NCBI RefSeq assembly: GCF_018069705.1
Contig: NZ_CP072943.1
Coordinates: 1,043,260 to 1,107,259, forward strand
DNA from: Aminithiophilus ramosus
Lineage (GTDB): Bacteria; Synergistota; Synergistia; Synergistales; Aminithiophilaceae
DNA length: 64,000 bases
Direction of reading: 5' to 3'
The notes under the pieces are model-generated. The model ran no database searches and was not told the DNA's origin. It worked only from the letters and a program-made list of their open reading frames with translations. Made by a program: the position numbers and the translations under genes. Position 1 is the stretch's first letter; each line of letters opens with the position of its first letter. Below are positions 17,767-26,057 of this stretch, piece after piece.

Positions 17767-20223
17767 CTATCTCCCCCCCTGCACGACGGTTCGCAGACCG
17801 CCCACGTTGTTGGCCAGCGCATCGAGCCAGACATCCACGACCCAGCGTCGGCCGTCGAAGCGGGTCTCCTGTCTGGGCTGCGCCGCGACACCCGTGTTGT
17901 TGATCACGTTGATCGCCACGCCCGGACCTTCCCCCAGGGCTTTCATCTGGCCGGGGGTGAAAACGCCCTCGCCTTTCCGCAGAACCGCCAGCTGCTCGTC
18001 GGAACCGACGATACCCCCCGAGTGATAGCGGGGAACGCTCACCGAAGCGGAGGCAAAAGAATCGCTGCCGATCACGCCTCCGGCATGGGCTTTGGGAAGC
18101 AGGAACGAAAGCAGCCCCCCGCCTCCTTCTCCCCCGAAAAGGGCGTACTTGATCCAGATCTTGGCCAGCTGCCTGCCGACATCGGCCAGGACATCGGAGA
18201 AATTCTTTCCCGAAACGATGGCATCGGCGATGCCGTCCTGGAAATCATCGAGCCAGCGGCTCATATCGTCGGCCAACGAATTCGTTTCGGCGTTCAGTTT
18301 CTCCGTTTCTCCGCGAAGGCTCTCCAAATGGCCGATCAGCGCCGGGAATTGCCCGTACTCAGCGATGAGACCGTCGATGGCGCCGTTCCAGATCTCCCCG
18401 TCCTCGGCGGAACCCCGGAGCTGCTCGCGGACCCGCTCGAGGTCTTCGTCGGCCAACTTGCGCGCCAAGGATTGCAGGTCCTCGAAAACGCCCTTCCAGG
18501 GGGCGCTGAATTGCCCGAACTCCTCTGCCGTTTCTCGGAGGCGTTTCTGCAGCATCGAAAAATAATCTTCATCGTCGAGGAACCCGAACCTGTTCTCCCA
18601 GGCCATGTCTTCCCAAAACCGAGCCACTCCCAGGGCCGCGGCCTCCGCCGCCTCCTGAAGCATCGTCATCTTCCGGGCGTTTCTGTCGATGGCGGCGGCC
18701 ACTTCGGCTCCGGCGTTTTTGGCCCGGACCAGACGCTCGTCGGAAAACCCCGTCCGTTCGGGTTCGTCGGGCGTCCGCACCGTCGCCGGCTCCCGATCCC
18801 GCACGGAAGATTCCGCTTCGGCGGCGGCACGAAGGATCTCCAGCTCCTCCTTCCAACCCTGGACCTTCTGCCTCAAGGCCTGGATCTGAGGGTGCTCTTC
18901 CGTGAATCCCCGTCCGTTGGGCCCCCCGCCGGAAGTCTTTATACGCTCGACCTGATCCTCGTAATGACGGATCAGATGCTCGAGCTCGCCTTCCGACAGA
19001 TCTTTCAACTCTTCCCGGTAGAGTCGGGCCGCCTTGCAGCTCTCCAGAAACCCCCGGACCACTTCGGTTCCCATGATCCCGCCCAGGGCGGCTCCCAGTG
19101 CGACGAGACCCGCCGGACCCGCCAGAGCGGCCCGGATCCCCGCAACGGATATTCCCAGCTGATCGAGGGCTGCCGTCGTCCCCTGAATCCAGCCGGGGGT
19201 CACCGAAAACATGGCGAAGGCCTTTCCCAAGCGCCCCATCAGGCTCGTCGCCTGAGGAAGCATGGCAAGTCCCGCCTCGAAACTCGCGATCCCCTGGATC
19301 CCTTTGGCCAGGGTCAGATAGGCCGTGGCCACTCCGAGAATTTCTCCCCGGTGATCGACGAGCCAGCCCGTCGTTCGGATCACTCCGGAAAGAACGGTGT
19401 CGACCGACTCCAGAGCGGAAACGAGACTATCCTTCCAGGTATCGATGAAACTGCGATATTCGTCCCCGGAGATCACCTCTGTCCAGGAATCCCGGATTCC
19501 CCTGATGCGGCTTTCCAGATAATCGAAGGGCCCTCCGTCTCCGGAGGACCCCATCAGATCCTGACGGAAGACCGTCCAGATTCCCCGCATGGTGTTGACG
19601 GCTCCGTCCCAGTCGTCGGCCGCCTTATCCATGGCGCCGCCGAAGCGCCGTTCGATCACCTCGATGATCCCTTCCCGGATGCTGTCGATGTCCTTCCCGA
19701 CTTCCGTGCGGACATGCCCCGACCTGATGACGGCATTCTCGCCCGTGCGATCGAGCAGAATGCCCAGGTCCCTCAAGGGGGCCGTTTCCGTCGATACGAG
19801 CGCGCCCGCCACGTCCTGCATGGATCGGTGCATGACCGTGGCCAGATCGCCGATGGCCCGGATGCCTTCTTCCGCATTGGCCACGGCCGCGGCCTTCAGC
19901 TTCACGTAGGAGGCGACGGCATCGCTCGTATCGACCGGGCGGGCCGCCGCCCAAAGGTTGATATCACGGAACGTCTCCGCTGCCTTCCGTTGGTCCCCCA
20001 TAACCGCAACGAGCGTGGTCCGGTAATTCTCCGCCTCTTTCGCCGCATCCAGGAAAGAATCCCCGATACGGGAAACGCCTACGGCGGCACCCACCGACAT
20101 CAGAGCCGTACGGAGAGTCAGCACGTTGCTTCTCATGCGGTCCACGGAGGAGGTGGCTCGGGTCAGCTCGTTCGTAAACTCATCCTTCAACGAAAGAAGG
20201 ATCTGTACATCCCTGCCCGCCAA
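17767..20223 (-). CDS. Tail tape measure protein
   Basis: This 818-residue protein sets tail length and is ejected with DNA. It has a coiled-coil N-terminus (VQILLSLKDEFTNELTRATSSVDRM), central Gly/Ala-rich hydrophobic helices (GPAGLVALGAALGGIMGTEV), a long charged helical region and a C-terminal part typical of lambda-type tape measures (DMSRWLDDFQDGIADAIVSG). I chose TTG 20223 because AGGAGG lies 6 nt upstream. The frame runs upstream to 20406, but that part is the shadow of the GT gene. Confidence 0.92.
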   Translation of the reverse strand: MAGRDVQILLSLKDEFTNELTRATSSVDRMRSNVLTLRTALMSVGAAVGVSRIGDSFLDAAKEAENYRTTLVAVMGDQRKAAETFRDINLWAAARPVDTSDAVASYVKLKAAAVANAEEGIRAIGDLATVMHRSMQDVAGALVSTETAPLRDLGILLDRTGENAVIRSGHVRTEVGKDIDSIREGIIEVIERRFGGAMDKAADDWDGAVNTMRGIWTVFRQDLMGSSGDGGPFDYLESRIRGIRDSWTEVISGDEYRSFIDTWKDSLVSALESVDTVLSGVIRTTGWLVDHRGEILGVATAYLTLAKGIQGIASFEAGLAMLPQATSLMGRLGKAFAMFSVTPGWIQGTTAALDQLGISVAGIRAALAGPAGLVALGAALGGIMGTEVVRGFLESCKAARLYREELKDLSEGELEHLIRHYEDQVERIKTSGGGPNGRGFTEEHPQIQALRQKVQGWKEELEILRAAAEAESSVRDREPATVRTPDEPERTGFSDERLVRAKNAGAEVAAAIDRNARKMTMLQEAAEAAALGVARFWEDMAWENRFGFLDDEDYFSMLQKRLRETAEEFGQFSAPWKGVFEDLQSLARKLADEDLERVREQLRGSAEDGEIWNGAIDGLIAEYGQFPALIGHLESLRGETEKLNAETNSLADDMSRWLDDFQDGIADAIVSGKNFSDVLADVGRQLAKIWIKYALFGGEGGGGLLSFLLPKAHAGGVIGSDSFASASVSVPRYHSGGIVGSDEQLAVLRKGEGVFTPGQMKALGEGPGVAINVINNTGVAAQPRQETRFDGRRWVVDVWLDALANNVGGLRTVVQGGR

Positions 20224-20239
20224 AGCGCGCCTCCTCCCC

Positions 20240-20820
20240 TCACCTGGCCATCCTTTCGACCAGCTTCTCCTTCTCGATTCTTTCCAGCGTCCGGATCCCT
20301 TCCAGCACTCCGGGGCCGACATCGATCCCCAGCGCGTCGGCCACAGCCAGAACGGCGCCGTAATCCAGTCCGGCCACCACGTCTCCTCCGAGGCGCCACT
20401 GTCCACGCACGTAAGACCAGAGCTCCATGATCTCTCCGTTTTCGGGAAGCAGCTCGGGACAGCGTTCCGGACAGAGGGAACAGTCAGGAGGCTCCCCCCG
20501 TCGACTCGTCACCTCGAAGCAGGCCCGGCAGTATTTCAGGCGTTCTCCGCTGTGCCAGATCCAGACGTCAGCAAGTTTTTTCGGGATTCAGGCGTTCCGA
20601 AAGTCAGGGTCAGCGTGTCGGAGCAGAAGTCCCGCACCCGACTCTCGTCCCAATCGTCGAAATCGACGTCGGGATAGACACGCTCCGCAATCCAGTCATG
20701 AATCGCCACCATCTTGGCGCCGGTCACCTCTTCGACGGGAAGGATCCGGACATCCAGTCCGGCCTTCCGGAACTCCCTCACCTCACGTCGTTTCATGCCG
20801 CGCGGCTTCATCTCCGTCAT
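20240..20820 (-). CDS. Tail assembly chaperone GT fusion (programmed -1 frameshift product)
   Basis: Residues 1-82 come from the G frame (start ATG 20820). Slippage on A_AAA_AAC at 20581-20575 enters the -1 frame, which is open from the slip site to the stop at 20240, giving 193 residues. The new frame begins LADVWIWHSGERLKYCRAC and includes the DUF1799-like part LWSYVRGQWRLGGDVVAGLDYGAV. It forms a C-x2-C-x12-C-x2-C zinc-ribbon pattern whose first pair lies upstream of the only internal start (GTG 20512). The pattern is therefore complete only in the fusion. Position directly before the tape measure matches lambda G/GT. Confidence 0.85.
20536..20820 (-). CDS. Tail assembly chaperone G
   Basis: This 94-residue 0-frame product is the abundant partner of GT. 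The sequence has PVEEVTGAKMVAIHDWIAERVYPDVDFDDWDES and ends SRKNLLTSGSGTAENA after the slip site. G-type chaperones bind the tape measure during tail polymerisation. It lies between the tail tube gene and the tape measure, with 11 nt to the former. Confidence 0.8.
   Translation of the reverse strand: MTEMKPRGMKRREVREFRKAGLDVRILPVEEVTGAKMVAIHDWIAERVYPDVDFDDWDESRVRDFCSDTLTLTFGTPESRKNLLTSGSGTAENA
20575..20581 (-). promoter_or_regulatory. Programmed -1 ribosomal frameshift site A_AAA_AAC
   Basis: The heptamer reads A-AAA-AAC with AAA AAC in the 0 frame as codons 81-82 of G, the classical X_XXY_YYZ arrangement. The 0 frame then stops 13 codons later, and the -1 frame stays open for 111 codons. 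Confidence 0.85.
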
Positions 20821-20831
20821 GTCGATCCCCC

Positions 20832-21782
20832 CTAATAACCCGCGATATCGTTGACGAGCGTCGCCACGACGACCGATCCGTTGGCGTCGTCTTCATGGAA
20901 ACCTCTCCAGGGAACCTCGAGCAGGATTCCCGCCGGGCCGTCCACTCCGGGAGTGGTCTCCTCCATGAGTACCTCGGGAAAGCGGAAGGAAAGGGAATGC
21001 GTCCCCTGGGTGAAAATGACCTCCACGGACGTTTCCGTACCCGCGATCCCCTTGTCGAGCAGCGCGGCCGCCCCCGGAGTGAAGAGCGCCGTAAGCGAAC
21101 CGCTCGCCTTGAGAATCCCCTCTCGAGGATTGCCCCTGACTCCGCCTCCCGCAAGCACGTAGGAATCGGTCTCCAGCCCCATATCCAGGGAGACCTCCCC
21201 TCCCGTGCCGTCGGCAAGAACCGTGCCTCCCTCCTTCAGGAGCGCCTGACAGTTGTTCAGTCTCAGAAACGAAGCTTTCTGGGCTCCCGAATTGTAGGGA
21301 GCGGAAAGAACCGCCCCGTTGGATCCGATCACTCCCACTTTCGCCGTCAGTTCCCCGTCGCCTTTCCCGAAGGAGAAGGACAACGATGACACTTTGCAGC
21401 CGTTGAATTTGAAGTATTTCCCGATGTCGGCATGTCCCTGCTCGATCACCATGGAAGGCTGTTCCGCACGGACCTTGAAGACATGGGTATAGGGCCCTTT
21501 TCCCGTCGTCGTCGGAGCGCCGAAGGCCGCCTTCAGCCAGTAGCCGAAGGCCTTTACGTCCAGAGGGACCTCCAGCGCCCCCTCGACGTTCACGAAACCC
21601 CGAATGGGCTCGGCCGGGTTCCGCTCCTCCCTTAGAGTGGCCGAATCGGACAGATTGCGCCCCCGGGTCAGCGCCACCTTGGTCCGTGGCAATTTAACGC
21701 CTGCCTTGCTCGTCGGATCCGCCCCGTACGTCGTTTCGAAATCCATGACCAGGGACGAACCGATACCTCCCGCCTGCGACAC
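20832..21782 (-). CDS. Major tail tube protein
   Basis: This 316-residue tail tube protein starts with GIGSSLVMDFETTYGADP, a usual opening of the family. The body alternates beta strands, and an Ig-like or bacterial-invasin-like tail is not apparent. It lies between the tail terminator-like gene and G/GT, the expected siphophage order. Confidence 0.85.
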   Translation of the reverse strand: MSQAGGIGSSLVMDFETTYGADPTSKAGVKLPRTKVALTRGRNLSDSATLREERNPAEPIRGFVNVEGALEVPLDVKAFGYWLKAAFGAPTTTGKGPYTHVFKVRAEQPSMVIEQGHADIGKYFKFNGCKVSSLSFSFGKGDGELTAKVGVIGSNGAVLSAPYNSGAQKASFLRLNNCQALLKEGGTVLADGTGGEVSLDMGLETDSYVLAGGGVRGNPREGILKASGSLTALFTPGAAALLDKGIAGTETSVEVIFTQGTHSLSFRFPEVLMEETTPGVDGPAGILLEVPWRGFHEDDANGSVVVATLVNDIAGY

Positions 21783-21803
21783 GGATCATCGCCTCCCGAA
21801 CCG

Positions 21804-22274
21804 TCAGTACTCTTCCGTGAAGCCCCCGCAAGTCCGGGGAACTTCCACGGTGATCTCCATACGCCCCACGAGCTGGGGCCAGAAAAACCAGCATTCGTAC
21901 TCCACCTCGTTGACCGAAGAGGGATAGGTCGCACTGGCGTAGGCCAGTTCGTTTCGGATCAGGTTGCCCAGCCCCTCGAGATTCCGGGTCCCCCGAGAGT
22001 CCCGGACCGTCCCGACCGGATCGCCCGCCGTCCCGTCCATCACGCCCCACCCCACGCAGAGGGAAAAGGAGTGGAGTTCAGCCGCCTCTCCGACGCTCTT
22101 TCCGACCGGAAAAACCAGGATGTAGGGACAGTTCCGCTCCCCCGGAGGATCTTTGGCGGCGGGACCGATGAAAATCTCCGGTTCTCTGCCACAACGCGAC
22201 CGGCAGAAGGATCGGATCGTCTCCGACTCCATCAGCCGATCCCGCCAGCGATCCAGGATGTCGTTCATGTCCAC
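21804..22274 (-). CDS. Putative tail terminator (gpU-like) protein
   Basis: This 156-residue protein sits immediately upstream of the tail tube gene, where gpU/tail terminators are encoded. It has a mixed alpha/beta pattern with an N-terminal helix (LDRWRDRLMESETIRSFC) and strands such as CPYILVFPVG and MEITVEVPRTC. Sequence identity to a named family is not clear to me, so the function is inferred from synteny. Confidence 0.6.
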   Translation of the reverse strand: MDMNDILDRWRDRLMESETIRSFCRSRCGREPEIFIGPAAKDPPGERNCPYILVFPVGKSVGEAAELHSFSLCVGWGVMDGTAGDPVGTVRDSRGTRNLEGLGNLIRNELAYASATYPSSVNEVEYECWFFWPQLVGRMEITVEVPRTCGGFTEEY

Positions 22275-22278
22275 GGTA

Positions 22279-22926
22279 TCACTCCTCCACGCGATACTTG
22301 CGCCGCCTGCCCGGAACCGCTCCCGTTACCGGGCCTCCGTCGCGGATGTATTCCCGAAGCTTGCTTTCCATGTAGTCGCCGATTCGAGGATAAAGGGCGT
22401 CGTACAGAGGCCTGAAGGTGGGGCGTTTCGGGATATCGATGCTGCCGTCTCCGGGCGGGAGGATCGACCCCTTGCGGATCTTTCCCCTCGAGGTCCTTCC
22501 GGCCGACGCCCAGTAGAGACGACGCATCTTCGCGGTCACTCTGACGGAAGCCCCTTTTTCCTGCATGGAACCGAGATGGACGGCGCTTCTCGAAAGCCAG
22601 CCCACGCGGACCCTGCCGGAGCTGTATTCGTAGCCCACGGCATCGGCCAGCCGCTTCAGGGGCGTCTTCCCGCCCCCCGTCCGACCGAGCCGTTTCGCAC
22701 CGTTCCTTCCCCGTCTCACGACACCCGAAAGGGGCTTGTAGAGGGATCCGCCCGGAGCCCCCGAACGGATCCCCTTCTTGACCTGCTGCTGAAGCCACCA
22801 GCCGGAACTCTTGAGAGCCTTGCGCGTCCACTGCGGTTGCGTCCGGGCCATATGCCGCACCCAGGGCGAGAAGAAATCCTTCAGAACCACGTCGCCGAAA
22901 GGGACTCTCCTCCTCGACGTCTTCAC
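22279..22926 (-). CDS. HK97 gp10/gpZ-like neck or tail completion protein
   Basis: This 215-residue basic protein has an N-terminal helix ending KSSGWWLQQQVKKGIRSGAPGGSLYKPLS and a later LGSMQEKGASVRVTAKMRR. This is the pattern of virion-morphogenesis and minor tail Z proteins that join head and tail. It lies 4 nt before the gpU-like gene. Confidence 0.7.
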   Translation of the reverse strand: MKTSRRRVPFGDVVLKDFFSPWVRHMARTQPQWTRKALKSSGWWLQQQVKKGIRSGAPGGSLYKPLSGVVRRGRNGAKRLGRTGGGKTPLKRLADAVGYEYSSGRVRVGWLSRSAVHLGSMQEKGASVRVTAKMRRLYWASAGRTSRGKIRKGSILPPGDGSIDIPKRPTFRPLYDALYPRIGDYMESKLREYIRDGGPVTGAVPGRRRKYRVEE

Positions 22927-22929
22927 GGC

Positions 22930-23238
22930 TCAGCTCCAGACGGGAGCCTCGTTGCCGACAAGCTCCAGCCGTACGAGCGCCCCCTCGATCACGAAACGTT
23001 CCACTCTCAGGATCCTCCCTCCGAACCGGACCTCGTCCGCCGCCTCGGGTTCCGGCACATCTTTCGGACGGACCAGAAGCGTCACCGTTTCGGCCAACTC
23101 CCTGCCGTTCCGTCTCTCTCTGTCGATCAGCTCCCCGTCTATGGCCGGGATCTCCCGTCCTTCGTAGACGATCTTCCTCGCGAGTCCGCCCAGGAAGATA
23201 TGATCCACATCGGCTTCGACCCCATCCCGGAAGGTCAC
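22930..23238 (-). CDS. Head-tail connector protein, 102 aa
   Basis: The frame starts at GTG 23238, which overlaps the previous stop as GTGA and has GGAG 6 nt upstream. It encodes a small beta-rich protein (ADVDHIFLGGLARKIVYEG, VRFGGRILRVERFVIEGALVRLEL). Position between capsid and neck genes suggests a head-tail stopper. The family was not recognised by sequence. Confidence 0.6.
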   Translation of the reverse strand: MTFRDGVEADVDHIFLGGLARKIVYEGREIPAIDGELIDRERRNGRELAETVTLLVRPKDVPEPEAADEVRFGGRILRVERFVIEGALVRLELVGNEAPVWS

Positions 23239-23483
23239 GACCGACTTCTCCGACCCGATCTTCGGGAACTTCGCGACCCGGCCTCGGATTCGGGAACCCG
23301 TACCGGTTCCTCTTCCGCTTCCTCCAAGTTCGCTGTCGGAGAAGTCTCCCCATCCGCCTCGAGTCGTTCGGCGGCCCCTAGCACGACAAGCCGGTCCTCC
23401 TGGGAAGCGGAAAACCCGGAGATCTCTTCTCCGGGCTTCCAGATCTTTCCTCGTTCCCTGATCGTCCACTTCGCACGAATCAT
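23235..23483 (-). CDS. Small head-tail joining protein
   Basis: This 82-residue protein opens MIRAKWTIRERGKIWKPGEEISGF, resembling short phage proteins next to capsid genes that carry a beta-barrel start. The C-terminus is Ser/Arg-rich (SEAGSRSSRRSGRRSRS). It lies 12 nt downstream of the capsid gene and overlaps the next gene. Confidence 0.6.
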   Translation of the reverse strand: MIRAKWTIRERGKIWKPGEEISGFSASQEDRLVVLGAAERLEADGETSPTANLEEAEEEPVRVPESEAGSRSSRRSGRRSRS

Positions 23484-23495
23484 GACGGAAGCCGC

Positions 23496-24518
23496 CTAAA
23501 TCGGAGCGGCGACGAAAAAGGCGTCGACCTGGACGGGAACGGGAAGGGGCCGCGAGAGAATCTGCAGAATCCGGGTGCTGGGGTCCTTCTCCGTCCAGGT
23601 CTTCGGGACACGGGGCAGATCGTAGGCCTGTCCCGCGTCGAGATCCACGATGGCCCCGTAGAGCAGATCCGTCCGGGCTCCGGTACTTCCGACGAGAAGG
23701 GTCTTCTCCGGCACCATGGGCTTCTCCTCGTCGCTGTCGTCCAGAAACCATTCGTCGTAGCTGTAGATATCCAGCCCCAGCTCCTTCAGATAGCCGTGAT
23801 AGGTGGCTCCGTTGGGAAGCTGTCTGGGATCGATCTGGCCTATGTCCACCCGCCGCAGATCCATCCGGTCCCGCATGCGGGGATGATCCGCGAAGACCGC
23901 CGCCACGTCGGAGGACATGATGCAGATGTCGGGATTGACGCCGGAGGCCTTCACCACTTCGAGCCGCCAGCGGCGCAGATCGACGAGAGGATCGCTCGTA
24001 TCGGCCGCCGTCCAGAGCGCCCCGCCGGCAAGCGTTTCCCTGTTGGTGAGATCGAAGTCGATCACCTCGTCGACCCCGTCGCCGACGATGTGGATCCGCC
24101 CCGAGAAGATCGCCTGAGCGCACATCCACTCCTCTCGACGGGTGATGATCTCGTCCAGCTCCCTCATGTCCCGCCCCAAGAGTTCCGCGGCCCGTTCCAT
24201 GGGGGAAACGCCGCTGTACAGGGATTCGCCGGCCATCCGTTTCATGAGATGTTCGGCACGGGTTTCCATCTTCGGCTTGATCATCGGAGCCTTGTAGGTG
24301 TCCGTCCGATAGCCGATCCGGTCCACCAGCTGCCCCTCTCTCCGGGGATGGACGAAGGGAGCCATGCGTCGCTTGCCCTTGATGACGTCCACGTCCACGT
24401 GCTCCGTATCGAAAGTCCGGACGTTCCCGAAAAAAGTGTCCTTCAGGAAGGTCCTGACGGGCTTCATCTCCTCCAGAGCCGTGATCATCGTTCGCGTTTC
24501 GAAAATGCTGATCGCCAT
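23496..24518 (-). CDS. Major capsid protein (lambda gpE family)
   Basis: This 340-residue protein matches the Phage_cap_E pattern: FLKDTFFGNVRTFDTEHVDVDVIKGKRRMAPFV at about residues 24-56, then MIKPKMETRAEHLMKRM and MRELDEIITRREEWMCAQAI. It assembles the HK97-fold procapsid. ATG 24518 begins MAISIFETRTM. The upstream decoration protein is 14 nt away. Confidence 0.95.
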   Translation of the reverse strand: MAISIFETRTMITALEEMKPVRTFLKDTFFGNVRTFDTEHVDVDVIKGKRRMAPFVHPRREGQLVDRIGYRTDTYKAPMIKPKMETRAEHLMKRMAGESLYSGVSPMERAAELLGRDMRELDEIITRREEWMCAQAIFSGRIHIVGDGVDEVIDFDLTNRETLAGGALWTAADTSDPLVDLRRWRLEVVKASGVNPDICIMSSDVAAVFADHPRMRDRMDLRRVDIGQIDPRQLPNGATYHGYLKELGLDIYSYDEWFLDDSDEEKPMVPEKTLLVGSTGARTDLLYGAIVDLDAGQAYDLPRVPKTWTEKDPSTRILQILSRPLPVPVQVDAFFVAAPI

Positions 24519-24532
24519 CCGAACGGCCTCCC

Positions 24533-24892
24533 TCAGGCTTTCACGTTGTCGCGCAGGAACATGCCCAACCTGCGGCAGGCCGTCCGATGGGCATCGGCCG
24601 CGTCGGTACCGCCGAAAGTCAATGCGGACGCATTGAAAATGCCCGTCAGATAGACGGGAACGACGGCATCGGCCTCCGCGGCATGCGCGTCGGCCGCCAG
24701 AACGGCATAGGGCTCCTGGGATCCGTCCGACTTGGAACTGTCCACGGGAACGCACTTCCCGGAAGCCGTGACGCGGCCGAGGACGGTCCCCCTCGCCAGC
24801 GATCCCGCCCCCAGAGGGACAACCGCCGTATCCGTGACGGCCGGCATCTCATGTCCGGCGAAGAGATTGTCGTAAGTCAAAATCTCGCTCAT
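24533..24892 (-). CDS. Head decoration protein (gpD-like)
   Basis: This 119-residue protein stabilises expanded capsids. It has the pattern LARGTVLGRV...YAVLAADAHAAEADAVVPVYLTGIFNASAL typical of lambda gpD-type decoration proteins. It overlaps the protease/scaffold gene by 4 nt and precedes the capsid gene. Confidence 0.9.
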   Translation of the reverse strand: MSEILTYDNLFAGHEMPAVTDTAVVPLGAGSLARGTVLGRVTASGKCVPVDSSKSDGSQEPYAVLAADAHAAEADAVVPVYLTGIFNASALTFGGTDAADAHRTACRRLGMFLRDNVKA

Positions 24893-25245
24893 CGTTTTTC
24901 GCCTCCGCGTTTCCCGCCGCCGGCCCCTTTGACTATGGCCTCCACGATATGCCTCTCTCCCGCGCCTCCGGGAGAACCGTCGGCCCTGATTCCCGCCAAC
25001 GCACTGGCGTCCTCCTTCCGTTTCCCCTGCATGGCCGCCAGCCTCTCCCGATCCGCCCTGACGATCTTCAGGGCCGTCGCTTCCGCCGTCGCACCGGAGG
25101 CAATCGCCTCGGCGATGATCTTGTCGTTCCCGGGAGCGGCCAAGTACTTCAGCGCTTCGATTCTCGCCCTCTCTCCGACCGCCGCCTCGTCGGAGAGAGC
25201 CTTGACCAGATCGGGGTATTTGGCTTTCAATTCCTCGGGCGTCAT
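24889..25245 (-). CDS. Nested in-frame scaffold protein (Nu3-like)
   Basis: An internal ATG at 25245, in the protease frame, follows GAGGTGGAGGAC, a strong ribosome site inside coding sequence. It would give a 118-residue, Ala/Lys/Glu-rich helical protein starting MTPEELKAKYPDLVKALSDE. Lambda makes Nu3 scaffold from within gene C in the same way. Expression is inferred. Confidence 0.6.
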   Translation of the reverse strand: MTPEELKAKYPDLVKALSDEAAVGERARIEALKYLAAPGNDKIIAEAIASGATAEATALKIVRADRERLAAMQGKRKEDASALAGIRADGSPGGAGERHIVEAIVKGAGGGKRGGEKR

Positions 25246-25995
25246 GTCCTCCACCTCTTTCCCGTCCTTTTCCGTCGCCGGAGCTTCCGTGTCGTCCGGA
25301 CGATCCTCCCGGATCCGCCTTTCGAGGGATTTCCAGGCCTCGGGCGGAGTCCTGAAGACCGAGAGATCGACCCGGACCCTTCCCGCGCCGCTGCCCACGA
25401 CCACCACTCGGCCCGGCACGACGGCCGCAACGGCGATCTCCCCGCCCTCCACTCGATCGGCGAACCCCCTCTCCACCGCCTCCTCGGCCGTCATCCACGT
25501 CTCGTTTTCCAGGAGGTCGCGGACTTCTTCGGCGCCGAGACCCGTCCTGTCGCAGTAGACCGTAACCATCGAATCCCGGATCCGATCCAGAATCTCCGCC
25601 ACGTTCCGCATATCCCCGGCGTCGCCGCTGGCACACGTCACGGGACTGTGAATCATCATCATCGCGCCGCGGGCCATGACGACCTCGTCTCCGGCCATCG
25701 CCACCAGCGAAGCCGCCGACGCGGCCATTCCGTCCACGTAGACTTTCACCCGCGCCCTGTGGCGCTTCAAAGTCGCGTGGATCGCCTGAGCCGCGAAGAC
25801 CTCCCCGCCCGGCGAGTTGATCCTCACCGTCAGCCGACTCACGTCACCCAAAACCTTCAGATCCTCCGCGAACCGTCTGGAACTCACGTCATCCAGGGGC
25901 ATTCCCAGGAACGACGCGTCGCCGATGGTCCCGTAGATCAGGACCTCCCCTTCCTCCTCTGAAACCGCTTTCACCTTCCAGAATTCCGCCGCCAC
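24889..25995 (-). CDS. ClpP-like prohead protease
   Basis: This 368-residue serine protease matures the procapsid. The ClpP fold spans about residues 15-185: INSPGGEVFAAQ, nucleophile Ser93 in GMAASAAS, and His116 in MIHSPV. The C-terminal third (from residue 251) is a helical scaffold-like region, separated by the charged stretch TEAPATEKDGKEVED. It lies between portal and decoration genes, as lambda C does. Confidence 0.93.
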   Translation of the reverse strand: MAAEFWKVKAVSEEEGEVLIYGTIGDASFLGMPLDDVSSRRFAEDLKVLGDVSRLTVRINSPGGEVFAAQAIHATLKRHRARVKVYVDGMAASAASLVAMAGDEVVMARGAMMMIHSPVTCASGDAGDMRNVAEILDRIRDSMVTVYCDRTGLGAEEVRDLLENETWMTAEEAVERGFADRVEGGEIAVAAVVPGRVVVVGSGAGRVRVDLSVFRTPPEAWKSLERRIREDRPDDTEAPATEKDGKEVEDMTPEELKAKYPDLVKALSDEAAVGERARIEALKYLAAPGNDKIIAEAIASGATAEATALKIVRADRERLAAMQGKRKEDASALAGIRADGSPGGAGERHIVEAIVKGAGGGKRGGEKR

Positions 25996-26057
25996 CGTAC
26001 CACCTCCCGAAGAACATCAAAAAAGCGGGCCCGTGCCCGCCCGTTCCGTCAACCCGC

